From NCBI GenBank assembly GCA_017619335.1, contig JAFZSP010000036.1:34350-98349 (forward strand): a stretch of DNA of 64,000 nt, read 5' to 3'. The position numbers and the translations under genes were made by a program. Source of the stretch: Bacteroidaceae bacterium (lineage in GTDB: Bacteria; Bacteroidota; Bacteroidia; Bacteroidales; Bacteroidaceae). The notes under the pieces are model-generated. The model had not been told where the DNA came from, ran no database searches, and worked only from the letters and a program-made list of their open reading frames with translations. Shown here in pieces: positions 33,831-42,146 of the stretch. How positions within the stretch are numbered: position 1 is the stretch's first letter; each line of letters opens with the position of its first letter.

Positions 33831-34834
33831 GAAGAATCCATTCTTTTGTCGTCCTCTCCTTGTTAATGGTTCTGTTCTATTCTTGCACTGGCAAGAGTGG
33901 AACAGGGCAGGGGAGTGCTGCTGTTCACAAGCCGCAGTCACGTGGGCTGGCGTATGAAGTGGCGCTGATCGTGCCGCGAGCAGTCTATAATGGGGAACTG
34001 AAAGACACGTTGGACGCCGTTCTTCGCTGTTCCACTCCTGTCCTGCCTCAGCATGAACCGCTGTTCCGCGTGGACGTGGTCTATCCCGACGGCAACCTCA
34101 CCCCTTGGAGAACGCTGCGTAACCGCCTGATTGTGGAGACAGACCGCAGCGTGAAGACGCCTCGAATGGGTGTCGCCAGGGATGTGGTGGCTGTGCCGCA
34201 GGTGGAGGTGAAGGTGGAAGCCGCCTCTGCCCACGAGTTAGCTGTCTTCTTGGGACGCAACAAGGAACGCCTGCAAGAGGTCTTTGTGGAAGCCGAGTTG
34301 GAGTATGAAGCCGCCAACTTGCGTCGGAAGCACAGTCAACGAACATTAGAAGAACTGAAAGCATTGACAGGTCACACCATCTGTGTCCCCACTGGATTGA
34401 AAGCCTCCAAGCAGGGAATGGATTTCCTATGGACAGGCACCAATCTGAATGACAAAGACCAGAACTTCGTCTTCTACAGTTATCTCTGGGATGGTCAGCC
34501 CTTCTCGCCAGAACGTTATGTGGCAGCCAGGGACAGTGCCCTTCAAGCCAACATTCCTGGCTCCAGACCCGACCAGTGGATGCAAACAGCCCGAGAGGCG
34601 GGACAGCCGCTCATTCTTACGCGCACGCGTACCTTATATAATATGTCCGTTTATGAAGTGCATGGCCTCTGGGAAATGCATGACGGCGCGTTGGGAGGTG
34701 CTTTTGTGGCGCTGGAACGAGTGGATTCTGCTGCTCGACGGGTGCTGGTCACAGAGGGCTTCATCTACTCTCCACACTCTCCCAAACGGGATTTGCTGCG
34801 CCAGATGGAGGCGGCACTGCGGACGTTCCGTTGA
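33827..34834 (+). CDS. DUF4837-like lipoprotein, GTG start
   Basis: A 335-residue lipoprotein. The GTG at 33827 overlaps the upstream stop and supplies the basic start MRRIHSF before the hydrophobic stretch and lipobox LFYSC. The mature protein has PLFRVDVVYPDGNL, two long helices around 140-175, and FLWTGTNLNDKDQNFVFYSY, as in DUF4837 proteins, always envelope-located and of unknown function. Near 34620-34644 the coding sequence contains the CGCGCACGCGTACC-TTATATAATAT word also seen in miaA, purL and addA. Confidence 0.78.
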   Translation: MRRIHSFVVLSLLMVLFYSCTGKSGTGQGSAAVHKPQSRGLAYEVALIVPRAVYNGELKDTLDAVLRCSTPVLPQHEPLFRVDVVYPDGNLTPWRTLRNRLIVETDRSVKTPRMGVARDVVAVPQVEVKVEAASAHELAVFLGRNKERLQEVFVEAELEYEAANLRRKHSQRTLEELKALTGHTICVPTGLKASKQGMDFLWTGTNLNDKDQNFVFYSYLWDGQPFSPERYVAARDSALQANIPGSRPDQWMQTAREAGQPLILTRTRTLYNMSVYEVHGLWEMHDGALGGAFVALERVDSAARRVLVTEGFIYSPHSPKRDLLRQMEAALRTFR

Positions 34835-34928
34835 GGCATTTTACCCCTTGGGAGGCTGTCTTTTGCTTGTTTTAAGTCAAGAAAACATTTTTATGATTGC
34901 ACAAAATGAAAGTTTTTGTGCAATTCCC

Positions 34929-34959
34929 TTGCTCGTTTGGACTCGTTGCCGTACCTTTG
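34929..34959 (+). promoter_or_regulatory. Promoter of the FadL-like gene
   Basis: TTG at 34929-34931, 20-bp spacer, TACCTTTG at 34952-34959. It lies inside a long in-frame upstream extension, arguing that the extension is not translated. Confidence 0.65.
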
Positions 34960-35012
34960 CAGCCGTTTTCAGAATAGAATCAGTTAAGTTCTTTAACAAA
35001 ACGGACAAGAAA

Positions 35013-36635
35013 ATGAAAAAGCAAATGTACACAACCGCCCTCGCTATGATGGCTTCCCTGCAGGCTTTTGCGGGCGGATTCCTCACCAACACCAATCAGA
35101 ATGCAGCTTTTGGCCGCAACTTCTCTCAGGAAGCAATGATTGATGTCTTGGCCACCTACGCCAACCCCGCAGGTGTCGCTTTCCTCACACCTGGCTGGCA
35201 CTTTGCCCTCAGCAATCAGAGCGCCATTCAGACCCGTACCATCGACTCTTGGTTTGTAGATCCCCAGCAGGGAGCTTTCCTCATGGGAACTGCCAACGGA
35301 CAACGCAATACCTCTTCCATTAAGCGTTTTGAGGGTAAGTCAAAGGCTGCGGTGATTCCTTCCTTTGACATTGCTTATGTGCAGGACCGCTGGAGTCTTG
35401 GCTTCCACTTCGGTGTCGTGGGTGGTGGAGGAAAATGTGAATTCAGTGACGGCCTTGGCTCCTTCGAGAGTAAGGTGGCAATGCTTCCTTCCGTCGTCAA
35501 TGCCTTCGTGGGCAACAATGATGTAAAGGGTTATTCCTTGGACACTTATATGCGTGGCCGTCAGTATTTCTTTGGTGGACAACTGAATGGTACTTACAAG
35601 GTTACGCCAAACCTTAGCGTTGCTCTCGGACTGCGTGCCGTTCACGCCACCAATAACTATTATGGCTACGTCAGCAATATGTCGGCTGTGCTTGCTGACG
35701 GTACAACAATGTCTGTACACGACTACCTGCAGCCCGCCCTCACGCAGTTGGCCACCGCCATTCCACAGGCAGCACCCTTGATGACAGAAGTCTCCAAGAT
35801 TGTCGGCGACGTGCGCCTCAACTGCGACCAGACCGGCTGGGGACTCACTCCGATTATTGGCATTGACTGGCGTATCAACGACCACTGGAACGTCGCTGCC
35901 AAGTACGAGTTCAAGACCCGCTTGCGCCTGAGAAATGAGAGCGGTGAGTCGGCCAGCGGCTCTGTGCTGGCACAGTTGGAAGAGTGGGAAGATGGCAAGC
36001 GCGTGGAAGCAGATATCCCTGCCATCCTCACTGCCGGCGTGCAGTACAGCCCCATTCAGACGGTGCGTGTGAACTTGGGCGGTCACCTCTATTTTGACAA
36101 GCAGGCCACGCAGTACAACCATCGCGAGGAGCTGTTGGACGGCCAGTCCTGGGAAATCCTGACTGGTGCAGAATATGATCTCAAGGACTGGTTGACCATC
36201 AGTGCCGGATGGCAGCACACGCACTATGGACTGGGAGATAACAGCAAATATATCACCGACATGAGCTTTGTCACCAGCTCCAACAGCGTGGGCTTGGGAG
36301 CACGTTTCCACGTGAGCAAGAATGTGGCGCTGGACGTCTCCTACTTCAAGACCTTCTATCAACATTACGACAGATATCAGGAGGACTATAACGACATCAA
36401 ATCCAACTTCGGTTCCTTGCTGAGCGGCATTCAGCAGAATGTGGGACTCATTGCGCAAGGTATTGCGGCTGAAGATGTTAGTGCTGGCGTCAATCCCGCC
36501 GAAGACCCACGTATTCAGATTATACAGGGCCTGGACAACCGCGTGAACGCTCTCACCACCGCTTCCACACCCGGTAACGACCGCTTCTGTCGCACAAATG
36601 ATGTCATTGGATTGGGTATCGTTGTGAATTTCTAA
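35013..36635 (+). CDS. FadL/OmpP1-type outer-membrane transporter
   Basis: A 540-residue outer-membrane barrel. The signal peptide MKKQMYTTALAMMASLQAFA precedes GGFLTNTNQNAAFGRNFSQE and ATYANPAGVAFL, the N-terminal hatch typical of FadL/TodX channels for hydrophobic molecules. Late strands include YDLKDWLTISAGWQHTHYGL and a final aromatic residue (VVNF). An in-frame stretch of 188 codons upstream is rejected because the promoter and signal peptide mark the true start. menA follows after 4 bp, suggesting co-transcription. Confidence 0.88.
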   Translation: MKKQMYTTALAMMASLQAFAGGFLTNTNQNAAFGRNFSQEAMIDVLATYANPAGVAFLTPGWHFALSNQSAIQTRTIDSWFVDPQQGAFLMGTANGQRNTSSIKRFEGKSKAAVIPSFDIAYVQDRWSLGFHFGVVGGGGKCEFSDGLGSFESKVAMLPSVVNAFVGNNDVKGYSLDTYMRGRQYFFGGQLNGTYKVTPNLSVALGLRAVHATNNYYGYVSNMSAVLADGTTMSVHDYLQPALTQLATAIPQAAPLMTEVSKIVGDVRLNCDQTGWGLTPIIGIDWRINDHWNVAAKYEFKTRLRLRNESGESASGSVLAQLEEWEDGKRVEADIPAILTAGVQYSPIQTVRVNLGGHLYFDKQATQYNHREELLDGQSWEILTGAEYDLKDWLTISAGWQHTHYGLGDNSKYITDMSFVTSSNSVGLGARFHVSKNVALDVSYFKTFYQHYDRYQEDYNDIKSNFGSLLSGIQQNVGLIAQGIAAEDVSAGVNPAEDPRIQIIQGLDNRVNALTTASTPGNDRFCRTNDVIGLGIVVNF

Positions 36636-36639
36636 CAAT

Positions 36640-37530
36640 ATGAAAAAACATTCTTTCAAAGACTGGGTGATAGCCACGCGTCCGTGGTCCTTCCCCGCTT
36701 CTTCAATGCCTGTGTTGGTGACCATCGCTTGGGTGGCCGCCAACGGCTTTTGTGTCAACTGGTGGCTGAGTCTCTGGGCACTTGTGAATATCATCTTCGT
36801 TCATGCTGCAGGCAACGTCTGGAGCGATATTGCAGACTATCAAAAGGGTGTGGACGCAGCCGACACTTTTGGTGTTCACGCGCTTGTGGATGGAGAATTC
36901 ACGGTGGATGAGTATCGCCGTCTCTCCCTGATTCTCAATGCGATTGCCATCCTTGGCGGTATCGGACTGGTGCTGCTTACGGGGCCTACTCTGCTGTGGA
37001 TAGGATTGGCTGGGATTGCCCTCTCGTTCCTCTATCCGCGGTTGAAGTTTATGGCGCTGGGTGATGTGGTCATCATCTGTTGCTATGCGCTGTTGCCGAT
37101 GATTGGAACCTCGTTCATCGCCTCTGGCGCCATCCGTTGGGAGGTGCTGTGGTTGGCGCTGCCAGTGGGACTCATCACGGTGGCCATTCTTCATGCCAAC
37201 AATGTCAGAGACATCGAGACAGACAGTCGTGCGGGTATCCATACGTTCCCGATGATGACGGGTCGTCGCTTCGGCGCTGGGCTGTATGCTTTTGAGGTGC
37301 TCTTCCCCTTCGTCTGGTTGGTGGGCTTGATGGCTTTCGACCTGGAACCCTGGTGGCTGTTGACGGCTTTTGTGGCGCTGCCTGTGGCCGTGAAGAACGC
37401 CCGCGTGATGCTTGCCTACAAACAAGGTGGCAAGGCTTCCTACGCCAATCTGGACGAGAAGACCGCCCAGCTGCAACTGATGTTCAGCCTCCTTTTGGTG
37501 GTCGGATTCATCTTATCGATCATACTATAA
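36640..37530 (+). CDS. menA: 1,4-dihydroxy-2-naphthoate polyprenyltransferase
   Basis: A 296-residue integral membrane UbiA-family enzyme that prenylates DHNA in menaquinone synthesis. The two Asp-rich motifs are NVWSDIADYQKGVD (from Asn59) and NNVRDIETD (187-195), with several membrane helices between. The start MKKHSFKDWVIATRPWSFPA is typical of MenA. It lies 4 bp after the FadL-like gene. Confidence 0.92.
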   Translation: MKKHSFKDWVIATRPWSFPASSMPVLVTIAWVAANGFCVNWWLSLWALVNIIFVHAAGNVWSDIADYQKGVDAADTFGVHALVDGEFTVDEYRRLSLILNAIAILGGIGLVLLTGPTLLWIGLAGIALSFLYPRLKFMALGDVVIICCYALLPMIGTSFIASGAIRWEVLWLALPVGLITVAILHANNVRDIETDSRAGIHTFPMMTGRRFGAGLYAFEVLFPFVWLVGLMAFDLEPWWLLTAFVALPVAVKNARVMLAYKQGGKASYANLDEKTAQLQLMFSLLLVVGFILSIIL

Positions 37531-37650
37531 GCCCCTCCCCTGACCCCTCCCCTGTTAGGGAGGGGTACTCAAGAATGAAAGATAATACATTACAGCAGTC
37601 AAAAGATAATACTCCCCTCCCTAACCGGGGAAGGGTCGGGGGAGAGGCTC
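37531..37650. repeat. Pair of inverted GC-rich palindromic elements around the CPBP start
   Basis: Copy one (37531-37568) is the reverse complement, with few changes, of copy two (37611-37650); both contain CCCCTCCCTAAC and GGGTC-GGGGAG in order. Copy one is intergenic; copy two encodes the segment TPLPNRGRVGGEAL of the next protein. Confidence 0.8.
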
Positions 37651-38243
37651 TCTCTATTCTGGTTGCCGCCCTCCTGTGGTTCCTGATGTTCTTCCCCGGT
37701 TTGGGACTTTCGTTGAACTTCTGGATGATGATGACTGCTTCTGCGCTCATCCTCACCAGGTTGTCCATCTTCTTTGGCGGCTGGCCGCAGCTGCGCTTCT
37801 CGTGGACGGAGATGCTGATGGGCGTCTGCATCGCTGTGGTGCTGTGGGGCGTCTTCTGGTTAGGTGACAAGTGTTCACAGTGGCTCTTCCACTTTGCCCG
37901 CCCGCAGGTGGATTTGATTTATGGCATCAAGGGCGGCACATCTCCCACGGTGATTGGTCTTCTGCTGCTGTTCATCATAGGTCCGGCAGAGGAAATCTTC
38001 TGGCGCGGATTCGTCCAGCGAAAAATCAGTGAGCGCTTCTCTCCGAATGTGGGTTTTCTCTTGGCTACAGCCGTCTATACGCTCATTCACGTCCCCTCCC
38101 TGAACTTCATGCTCGTGATGGCCGCCATGGTCTGTGGCATCGCCTGGGGCGGCCTCTATCGGCTCTTTCCCCAGCACTTCACGGCCATCGTCCTCAGTCA
38201 CGCCCTGTGGGACGCGGCGGCCTTCGTCTGTTTTCCCTTATAA
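37575..38243 (+). CDS. CPBP-family intramembrane metalloprotease (CAAX protease-like)
   Basis: A 222-residue membrane protease. The glutamate motif is EEIFWRG (E139, E140, R144), followed by VYTLIHVPSLNFM and LSHALWDAAAF with the two metal-binding histidines. Residues 1-25 derive from a dispersed GC-rich repeat and are probably not functional. Its TAA overlaps by 6 bp with the stop of the convergent HsdR-N-like gene. Substrates in Bacteroidetes are unknown. Confidence 0.88.
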   Translation: MKDNTLQQSKDNTPLPNRGRVGGEALSILVAALLWFLMFFPGLGLSLNFWMMMTASALILTRLSIFFGGWPQLRFSWTEMLMGVCIAVVLWGVFWLGDKCSQWLFHFARPQVDLIYGIKGGTSPTVIGLLLLFIIGPAEEIFWRGFVQRKISERFSPNVGFLLATAVYTLIHVPSLNFMLVMAAMVCGIAWGGLYRLFPQHFTAIVLSHALWDAAAFVCFPL

Positions 38244-38711
38244 CTCTCCATACAGAGGCACCTGCGGCAGAAACTCGTAGGTGCCTTTTTCTAAATCCAG
38301 ACGGCATACCACGTGCTGCAGGCCGTTGGACACAATCAGCCATTCCACCCGCAGCACAATATTGTAACGGCAAATCTGGTCAAAGACCTTCTGTGTCAAC
38401 GTCACAGAAGGGGCCTTGTACTCGATGATCATCCGAGGCTGACGATCCAGCCCATACAGCACGGTATCACAGCGGCGTGCCGTCCCGTTCAGGGTCAGGG
38501 AAACCTCGTTGCCAAGCAGACCGGCAGGATAGCCTTTCTCGTGAATCAGATAGGCCGTGAAGTGCTGACGTACCCATTCCTCTGGCGTTAATCGGACAAA
38601 TCGACGGCGCAGCGGGTCCAGCACCATCGTGTGACCATCGTCATTTCTCAGCTTGAGCGCAGCTGGAGGAAGGTTCAGAGGGGGTAAAAGAGCCTCAGAA
38701 ATCGTTTTCAT
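38238..38711 (-). CDS. HsdR N-terminal-like nuclease-fold protein
   Basis: A 157-residue protein. The PD-(D/E)xK-like core is CDTVLYGLDRQPRMIIEYKA, carrying the Asp and the ExK, and the flanking FVRLTPEEWVRQHFTAYLIH matches the short HSDR_N_2 family. No restriction subunits are nearby, and in many Bacteroidales the gene stands alone next to holA or AMP nucleosidase, so it is a housekeeping gene and not part of an R-M system. ATG at 38711; a longer frame begins above the promoter box. Confidence 0.85.
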   Translation of the reverse strand: MKTISEALLPPLNLPPAALKLRNDDGHTMVLDPLRRRFVRLTPEEWVRQHFTAYLIHEKGYPAGLLGNEVSLTLNGTARRCDTVLYGLDRQPRMIIEYKAPSVTLTQKVFDQICRYNIVLRVEWLIVSNGLQHVVCRLDLEKGTYEFLPQVPLYGEL

Positions 38712-38715
38712 GGTG

Positions 38716-38723
38716 CAAAAATA
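38716..38723 (-). promoter_or_regulatory. -7 box for the HsdR-N-like gene
   Basis: Minus-strand TATTTTTG, 5 bp before the ATG at 38711, so the transcript would have almost no leader. No -33 TTG at exact spacing. Confidence 0.4.
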
Positions 38724-38787
38724 CAATTTATTTGTGGTATTTCGCATAAAAAGTGGATGGAAACAGCAGAATCCGTCAGAAAAACCT

Positions 38788-38795
38788 TATCTTTG
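38788..38795 (+). promoter_or_regulatory. -7 box for AMP nucleosidase
   Basis: TATCTTTG, consensus, 24 bp before the ATG. Confidence 0.5.
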
Positions 38796-38818
38796 CACTC
38801 GAATAACACCATTATGCA

Positions 38819-39595
38819 ATGAAAACAAAGCAAGAAATCGTGGAAAACTGGCTTCCACGCTATACCAAGCATCCCTTGGAAGACTTCTCCAAGCTCGTCC
38901 TGCTGACGAACTTCAACAACTATGTGGATCTCTTTTGTGACCACTTCGGCATTGAGGCGCCAGCCTACGATGCAAATATGCGCATGGCCACCGCCGATGG
39001 CATAACGATGATTAACTTCGGAATGGGTTCGCCCAACGCTGCCATCATCATGGATTTGCTGTCTGCCATCCAGCCGCGTGCCTGTCTTTTCCTGGGCAAA
39101 TGCGGTGGAATACCTGCCAAGGTGCATAAGGGCGACCTCATCCTGCCGCTGGCCGGCATACGTGGAGAAGGTACCAGCAACGACTATTATCCTCCCGAGG
39201 TGCCCGCCCTGCCGGCGTTCATGCTGCAGCGAGCCGTCTCATCTGCCATCCGTGACGCAGGACATGATTATTGGACGGGAACGGTCTATACCACCAACCG
39301 CCGCATTTGGGAGCACGATGAGGCCTTCAAGGACTACCTGCGCAAGACGCGTGCGATGGCGGTAGATATGGAAACGGCCACGCTCTTCACCACAGGCTTT
39401 GCCAATCACATCCCCACGGGGGCGCTTCTCCTCGTCTCTGACAACCCGATGACTCCCGAGGGCGTGAAGACGGCAGAGAGCGATCGCATGGTTACCTCGG
39501 AGTTTGTGAATGACCACGTTCTCATCGGTATTCAGTCTTTGGAGAAGATCAAGCAGGAGGACAAGACGGTCAAGCACCTGAAGTTTGATTGGTAA
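38819..39595 (+). CDS. amn: AMP nucleosidase, short Bacteroidetes form
   Basis: A 258-residue nucleoside phosphorylase-fold enzyme that hydrolyses AMP to adenine and ribose 5-phosphate. INFGMGSPNAAIIMDLLSAI, CLFLGKCGGIPAKVHKGDLI and VDMETATLFTTGF (the catalytic-site methionine-glutamate pair) are typical. The family's long enterobacterial form has an extra N-terminal domain that is absent here, as usual in this phylum. holA follows after 24 bp on the same strand. Confidence 0.9.
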   Translation: MKTKQEIVENWLPRYTKHPLEDFSKLVLLTNFNNYVDLFCDHFGIEAPAYDANMRMATADGITMINFGMGSPNAAIIMDLLSAIQPRACLFLGKCGGIPAKVHKGDLILPLAGIRGEGTSNDYYPPEVPALPAFMLQRAVSSAIRDAGHDYWTGTVYTTNRRIWEHDEAFKDYLRKTRAMAVDMETATLFTTGFANHIPTGALLLVSDNPMTPEGVKTAESDRMVTSEFVNDHVLIGIQSLEKIKQEDKTVKHLKFDW

Positions 39596-39619
39596 TTGTC
39601 CATTGTGAATTGATAAAAG

Positions 39620-40660
39620 ATGGCCAAGAAAGCAGGAATAACCTACGAGGATATTGTGCGTCAAGTGCGCGCAGGTGACTTCAAACCCATCTACTGTCTG
39701 ATGGGAGAGGAACCGTATTATATTGATCGCATCTCGGATTACATCGTCGAGCAGGCGCTCACAGAGGATCAGAGAGACTTCAATCTCACCATCCTCTATG
39801 GCCCCCAGACCACCGCCGAGGAAGTTATCAATGCTGCCAAGCGTTACCCCATGATGGCAGAGCGGCAGGTGGTGGTGGTCAGGGAGGCACAGGGGCTGCC
39901 GCACAAGGAATTGCTGACTTTCTATGCACAGAAGCCCCTCACCTCCACAATTCTCATCCTGTGCCACAAAAATGGTAACTTAGACGGCCGAACCAAGCTC
40001 GCAGGCGAGTTGCGCAAAGCTGGAATCGTCTTTGAATCTCCCAAACTTTATGATAGGGAACTACCCTCATTTGTAACATCTTACGTGCGTCGCAAGGGCC
40101 TTGAGATTGCGCCAGACGCGTGCCAGATACTCTGTGAGCACGTAGGAGCCGATCTCAACCGCCTTGCCAGTGAGCTGGACAAGCTCATCCTGGCGTCGTC
40201 AAAAGGGGAGGGTGGACAGCAGCCCGCTGCGCGCATCGACTCGCAGATGATTCAGGACCACATCGGCATCAGCAAGGAGTACAATGCTTTTGAACTCGTG
40301 GCGGCGCTCTCTGTCAAGGATGTGATGAAGGCAAATCGCATAGTAAAATATTTTGACAGTAATCCCAAGAACTTCGCACTGCAGCCCACGCTGGCCAGTA
40401 TCTTCAAGTTTTTCGCTGACCTGATGCTTGCTTACTATGCTCCCGTACGCTCAGATGATGGCATCGCGGCCTGGTTGGAGCAGAGTACCTGGCAGGTTCG
40501 GAGGAACATTATTCCGGCCATGCGCAATTATTCTGCAACGAAAGTGTACGCGATTATTGGTGAGATACGTCGAACAGATGCCGCTTCCAAGGGAGTAGGA
40601 GGGCAGAAAACCTCCGATGGCGACCTGCTCAAGGAGCTCGTTTTTCAGATTCTTCACTGA
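39620..40660 (+). CDS. holA: DNA polymerase III delta subunit
   Basis: A 346-residue clamp-loader subunit that opens the beta clamp. AGDFKPIYCLMGEEPYYIDR at the start, ERQVVVVREAQ and GADLNRLASELDKLIL in the middle, and the C-terminal helical collar are characteristic of HolA. It is co-oriented with AMP nucleosidase and is followed by a 750-bp gene-free region. Confidence 0.92.
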   Translation: MAKKAGITYEDIVRQVRAGDFKPIYCLMGEEPYYIDRISDYIVEQALTEDQRDFNLTILYGPQTTAEEVINAAKRYPMMAERQVVVVREAQGLPHKELLTFYAQKPLTSTILILCHKNGNLDGRTKLAGELRKAGIVFESPKLYDRELPSFVTSYVRRKGLEIAPDACQILCEHVGADLNRLASELDKLILASSKGEGGQQPAARIDSQMIQDHIGISKEYNAFELVAALSVKDVMKANRIVKYFDSNPKNFALQPTLASIFKFFADLMLAYYAPVRSDDGIAAWLEQSTWQVRRNIIPAMRNYSATKVYAIIGEIRRTDAASKGVGGQKTSDGDLLKELVFQILH

Positions 40661-41417
40661 TTCTGTATTTATTTGACGTCAATCTGGAAACAGAATTTTT
40701 GACCCTTATCCTGTTTGCTTTGTGGGGATTAGGGTCTTTTTTGGTGCCCTGAGAATCGCGCAGATTTTGCTTTCTGTTCGTCTGTCTGAGTGGAGCAGAA
40801 ATTTGCTCGTTTTGCACAGCTGGAGTTCACGTTTACGTTTCTTTACGTTTTGGGGTTCAAATTTGGTCGGAATCTTGAATTCTGAAACATGAATTTCCAA
40901 TACACAATTCAAATCCCAAAACCCGAACGCAAAAGGTTTACAATCCGTGAATATCTGATTTTGAAATATGAATCCAAATATTCAAATATATGAATGAATA
41001 TTGTTTCCTTATTCAGAAATATGATGTTTATTGCATTTAATCAATGAATTAAGTGGTAAATACGGTTGTTTTATGCTTCAGAATCTGTAAATATTTCAGA
41101 ACTTCGGGCTCTCGGGATTTGAATAACCGAATTCTATGTATCATAGCGGCTTTAAACCCAATCACTTTTAACGGTTGGTTAAAGTTGAAAATTCAACTAT
41201 TCGGAAATAGAAACTTTCATATTCGTGTTCATGAATCCGAATCACCTGCACTCTCTGTTCAAATATTCGAAGTTCTGAATTGTGAAGGTGTCAGGAAAAG
41301 AAATTTGAAAATTTTTGCTTAAAAATTTGCACGAATGAAATCTTTTTCGTTACTTTGCACCGTCAAACTCAAAAAGACCTATCAAAAAGGCCCGTTTTAG
41401 ACACAAAAAAGACAAAG
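40661..41417. other. AT-rich non-coding region with many GAAT/ATTC words
   Basis: About 750 bp. The DNA is far more AT-rich than neighbouring genes and packed with short inverted words such as GAATTC, ATTCAAAT and GAATAT, giving several small dyads (for example TTGAATT with AATTCAA near 40875-40910). A 90-codon frame at 41053-41322 is made of such words and is not called. Apart from the promoter at 41327-41357 nothing is recognised. Confidence 0.5.
41327..41357 (+). promoter_or_regulatory. Promoter of the HTH regulator
   Basis: TTG at 41327-41329, 20-bp spacer, TTACTTTG at 41350-41357 (one mismatch to TAnnTTTG). Confidence 0.5.
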
Positions 41418-41897
41418 ATGAAAGAGCGCATCCAACAGATAAAAGATCGCACGAAGATGACCCAGCGAGACTTCGCAGCCGCCTTGGGAATCTCTCCTTC
41501 CTCTCTTTCAAGTATCTTCAATGGGCACACATCGCCGACAAACAATCTCGTGCAGGCCATCCACCGCCGGTTCCCTGAGATTAGCATCACTTGGCTCATG
41601 TTTGGCGAAGGCGAAATGATGGAGGGCGATCAGGAGCAGACAGCAGCGGCTGACAACAAGACTCCTGCAGCTCCACAAATAGACAACACTCGCGCTGCAC
41701 ATACTGGAGAACTCGAGTTCAGTACTGAACAGGACAACACGGGAACACCCCAGAATGTCAACAAGGAGGTCTCAGCAGCCGGACAGGTTATCGTCAGAGA
41801 AATAAAATATCTTGACAAACCTCAAAGGCAGATTACCGAAATCAGAGTCTTCTATGACGATGGTACCTACGATACCTTTCCTGGCCGACGCGATTGA
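41418..41897 (+). CDS. XRE-family helix-turn-helix regulator
   Basis: A 159-residue protein. The N-terminal HTH covers about 1-65 (RTKMTQRDFAAALGISPSSL, then SSIFNGHTSPTNNLVQAIHR) and ends with WLMFGEGEM, the usual boundary of this family in Bacteroidetes. A low-complexity linker (75-125) leads to a short C-terminal module (REIKYLDKPQRQITEIRVFY) that may be a dimer or ligand domain. The upstream 21 in-frame codons precede the start ATG and overlap the leader. Targets are unknown; no repressed operon is adjacent. Confidence 0.82.
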   Translation: MKERIQQIKDRTKMTQRDFAAALGISPSSLSSIFNGHTSPTNNLVQAIHRRFPEISITWLMFGEGEMMEGDQEQTAAADNKTPAAPQIDNTRAAHTGELEFSTEQDNTGTPQNVNKEVSAAGQVIVREIKYLDKPQRQITEIRVFYDDGTYDTFPGRRD

Positions 41898-41954
41898 CAA
41901 TCGATACAGACTATTCTGATAAAACATAATCATATATCACTTTTACCCAAAAGC

Positions 41955-42040
41955 TGGCCGTAATCATCCGTTTCTACTCCTTATTTTCTTATACGGCCAA
42001 AAGGGAACTCCCACCCGCGAGGGCATGAGTTCCTTTTTTT
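41955..42040 (+). ncRNA. Candidate small RNA or 3' structure ending in a terminator
   Basis: GGCCGTA (near 41956) pairs with TACGGCC (near 41991) across about 30 nt, and is followed by a terminator hairpin GGAACTC 42004-42010 / GAGTTCC 42027-42033 with seven T. It lies between the HTH gene and pyrK and could be the HTH transcript's 3' end. Confidence 0.4.
42004..42040 (+). terminator. Rho-independent terminator
   Basis: Seven-bp stem (42004-42010 with 42027-42033), then T at 42034-42040. It ends transcription from the HTH gene before the pyrK promoter. Confidence 0.8.
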
Positions 42041-42106
42041 GTGCCTTTTTGGCTGCAGAGGTATCACTTTTTTCGCTTTTTTCTGTGTTCTTTCATTCCT
42101 TTTCAG

Positions 42107-42114
42107 TACTTTTG
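42107..42114 (+). promoter_or_regulatory. -7 box for pyrK
   Basis: TACTTTTG, consensus, 33 bp before the ATG. Confidence 0.5.
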
Positions 42115-42146
42115 CACGCAGAAAATGACAAAAGTTCCCTTCACCC

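Noticed and set aside
34449..35012. 188-codon N-terminal extension of the FadL-like protein
   Set aside because: A promoter and a clean signal peptide lie inside it, and it overlaps the DUF4837 gene in another frame.
38238..38711. Restriction subunit of a type I system
   Set aside because: It is a short stand-alone HsdR-N-like gene with no methylase or specificity gene, in a conserved housekeeping place.
41053..41322. 90-codon gene in the AT-rich region
   Set aside because: The frame consists of the same GAAT/ATTC words as the surrounding DNA and lacks a start signal.
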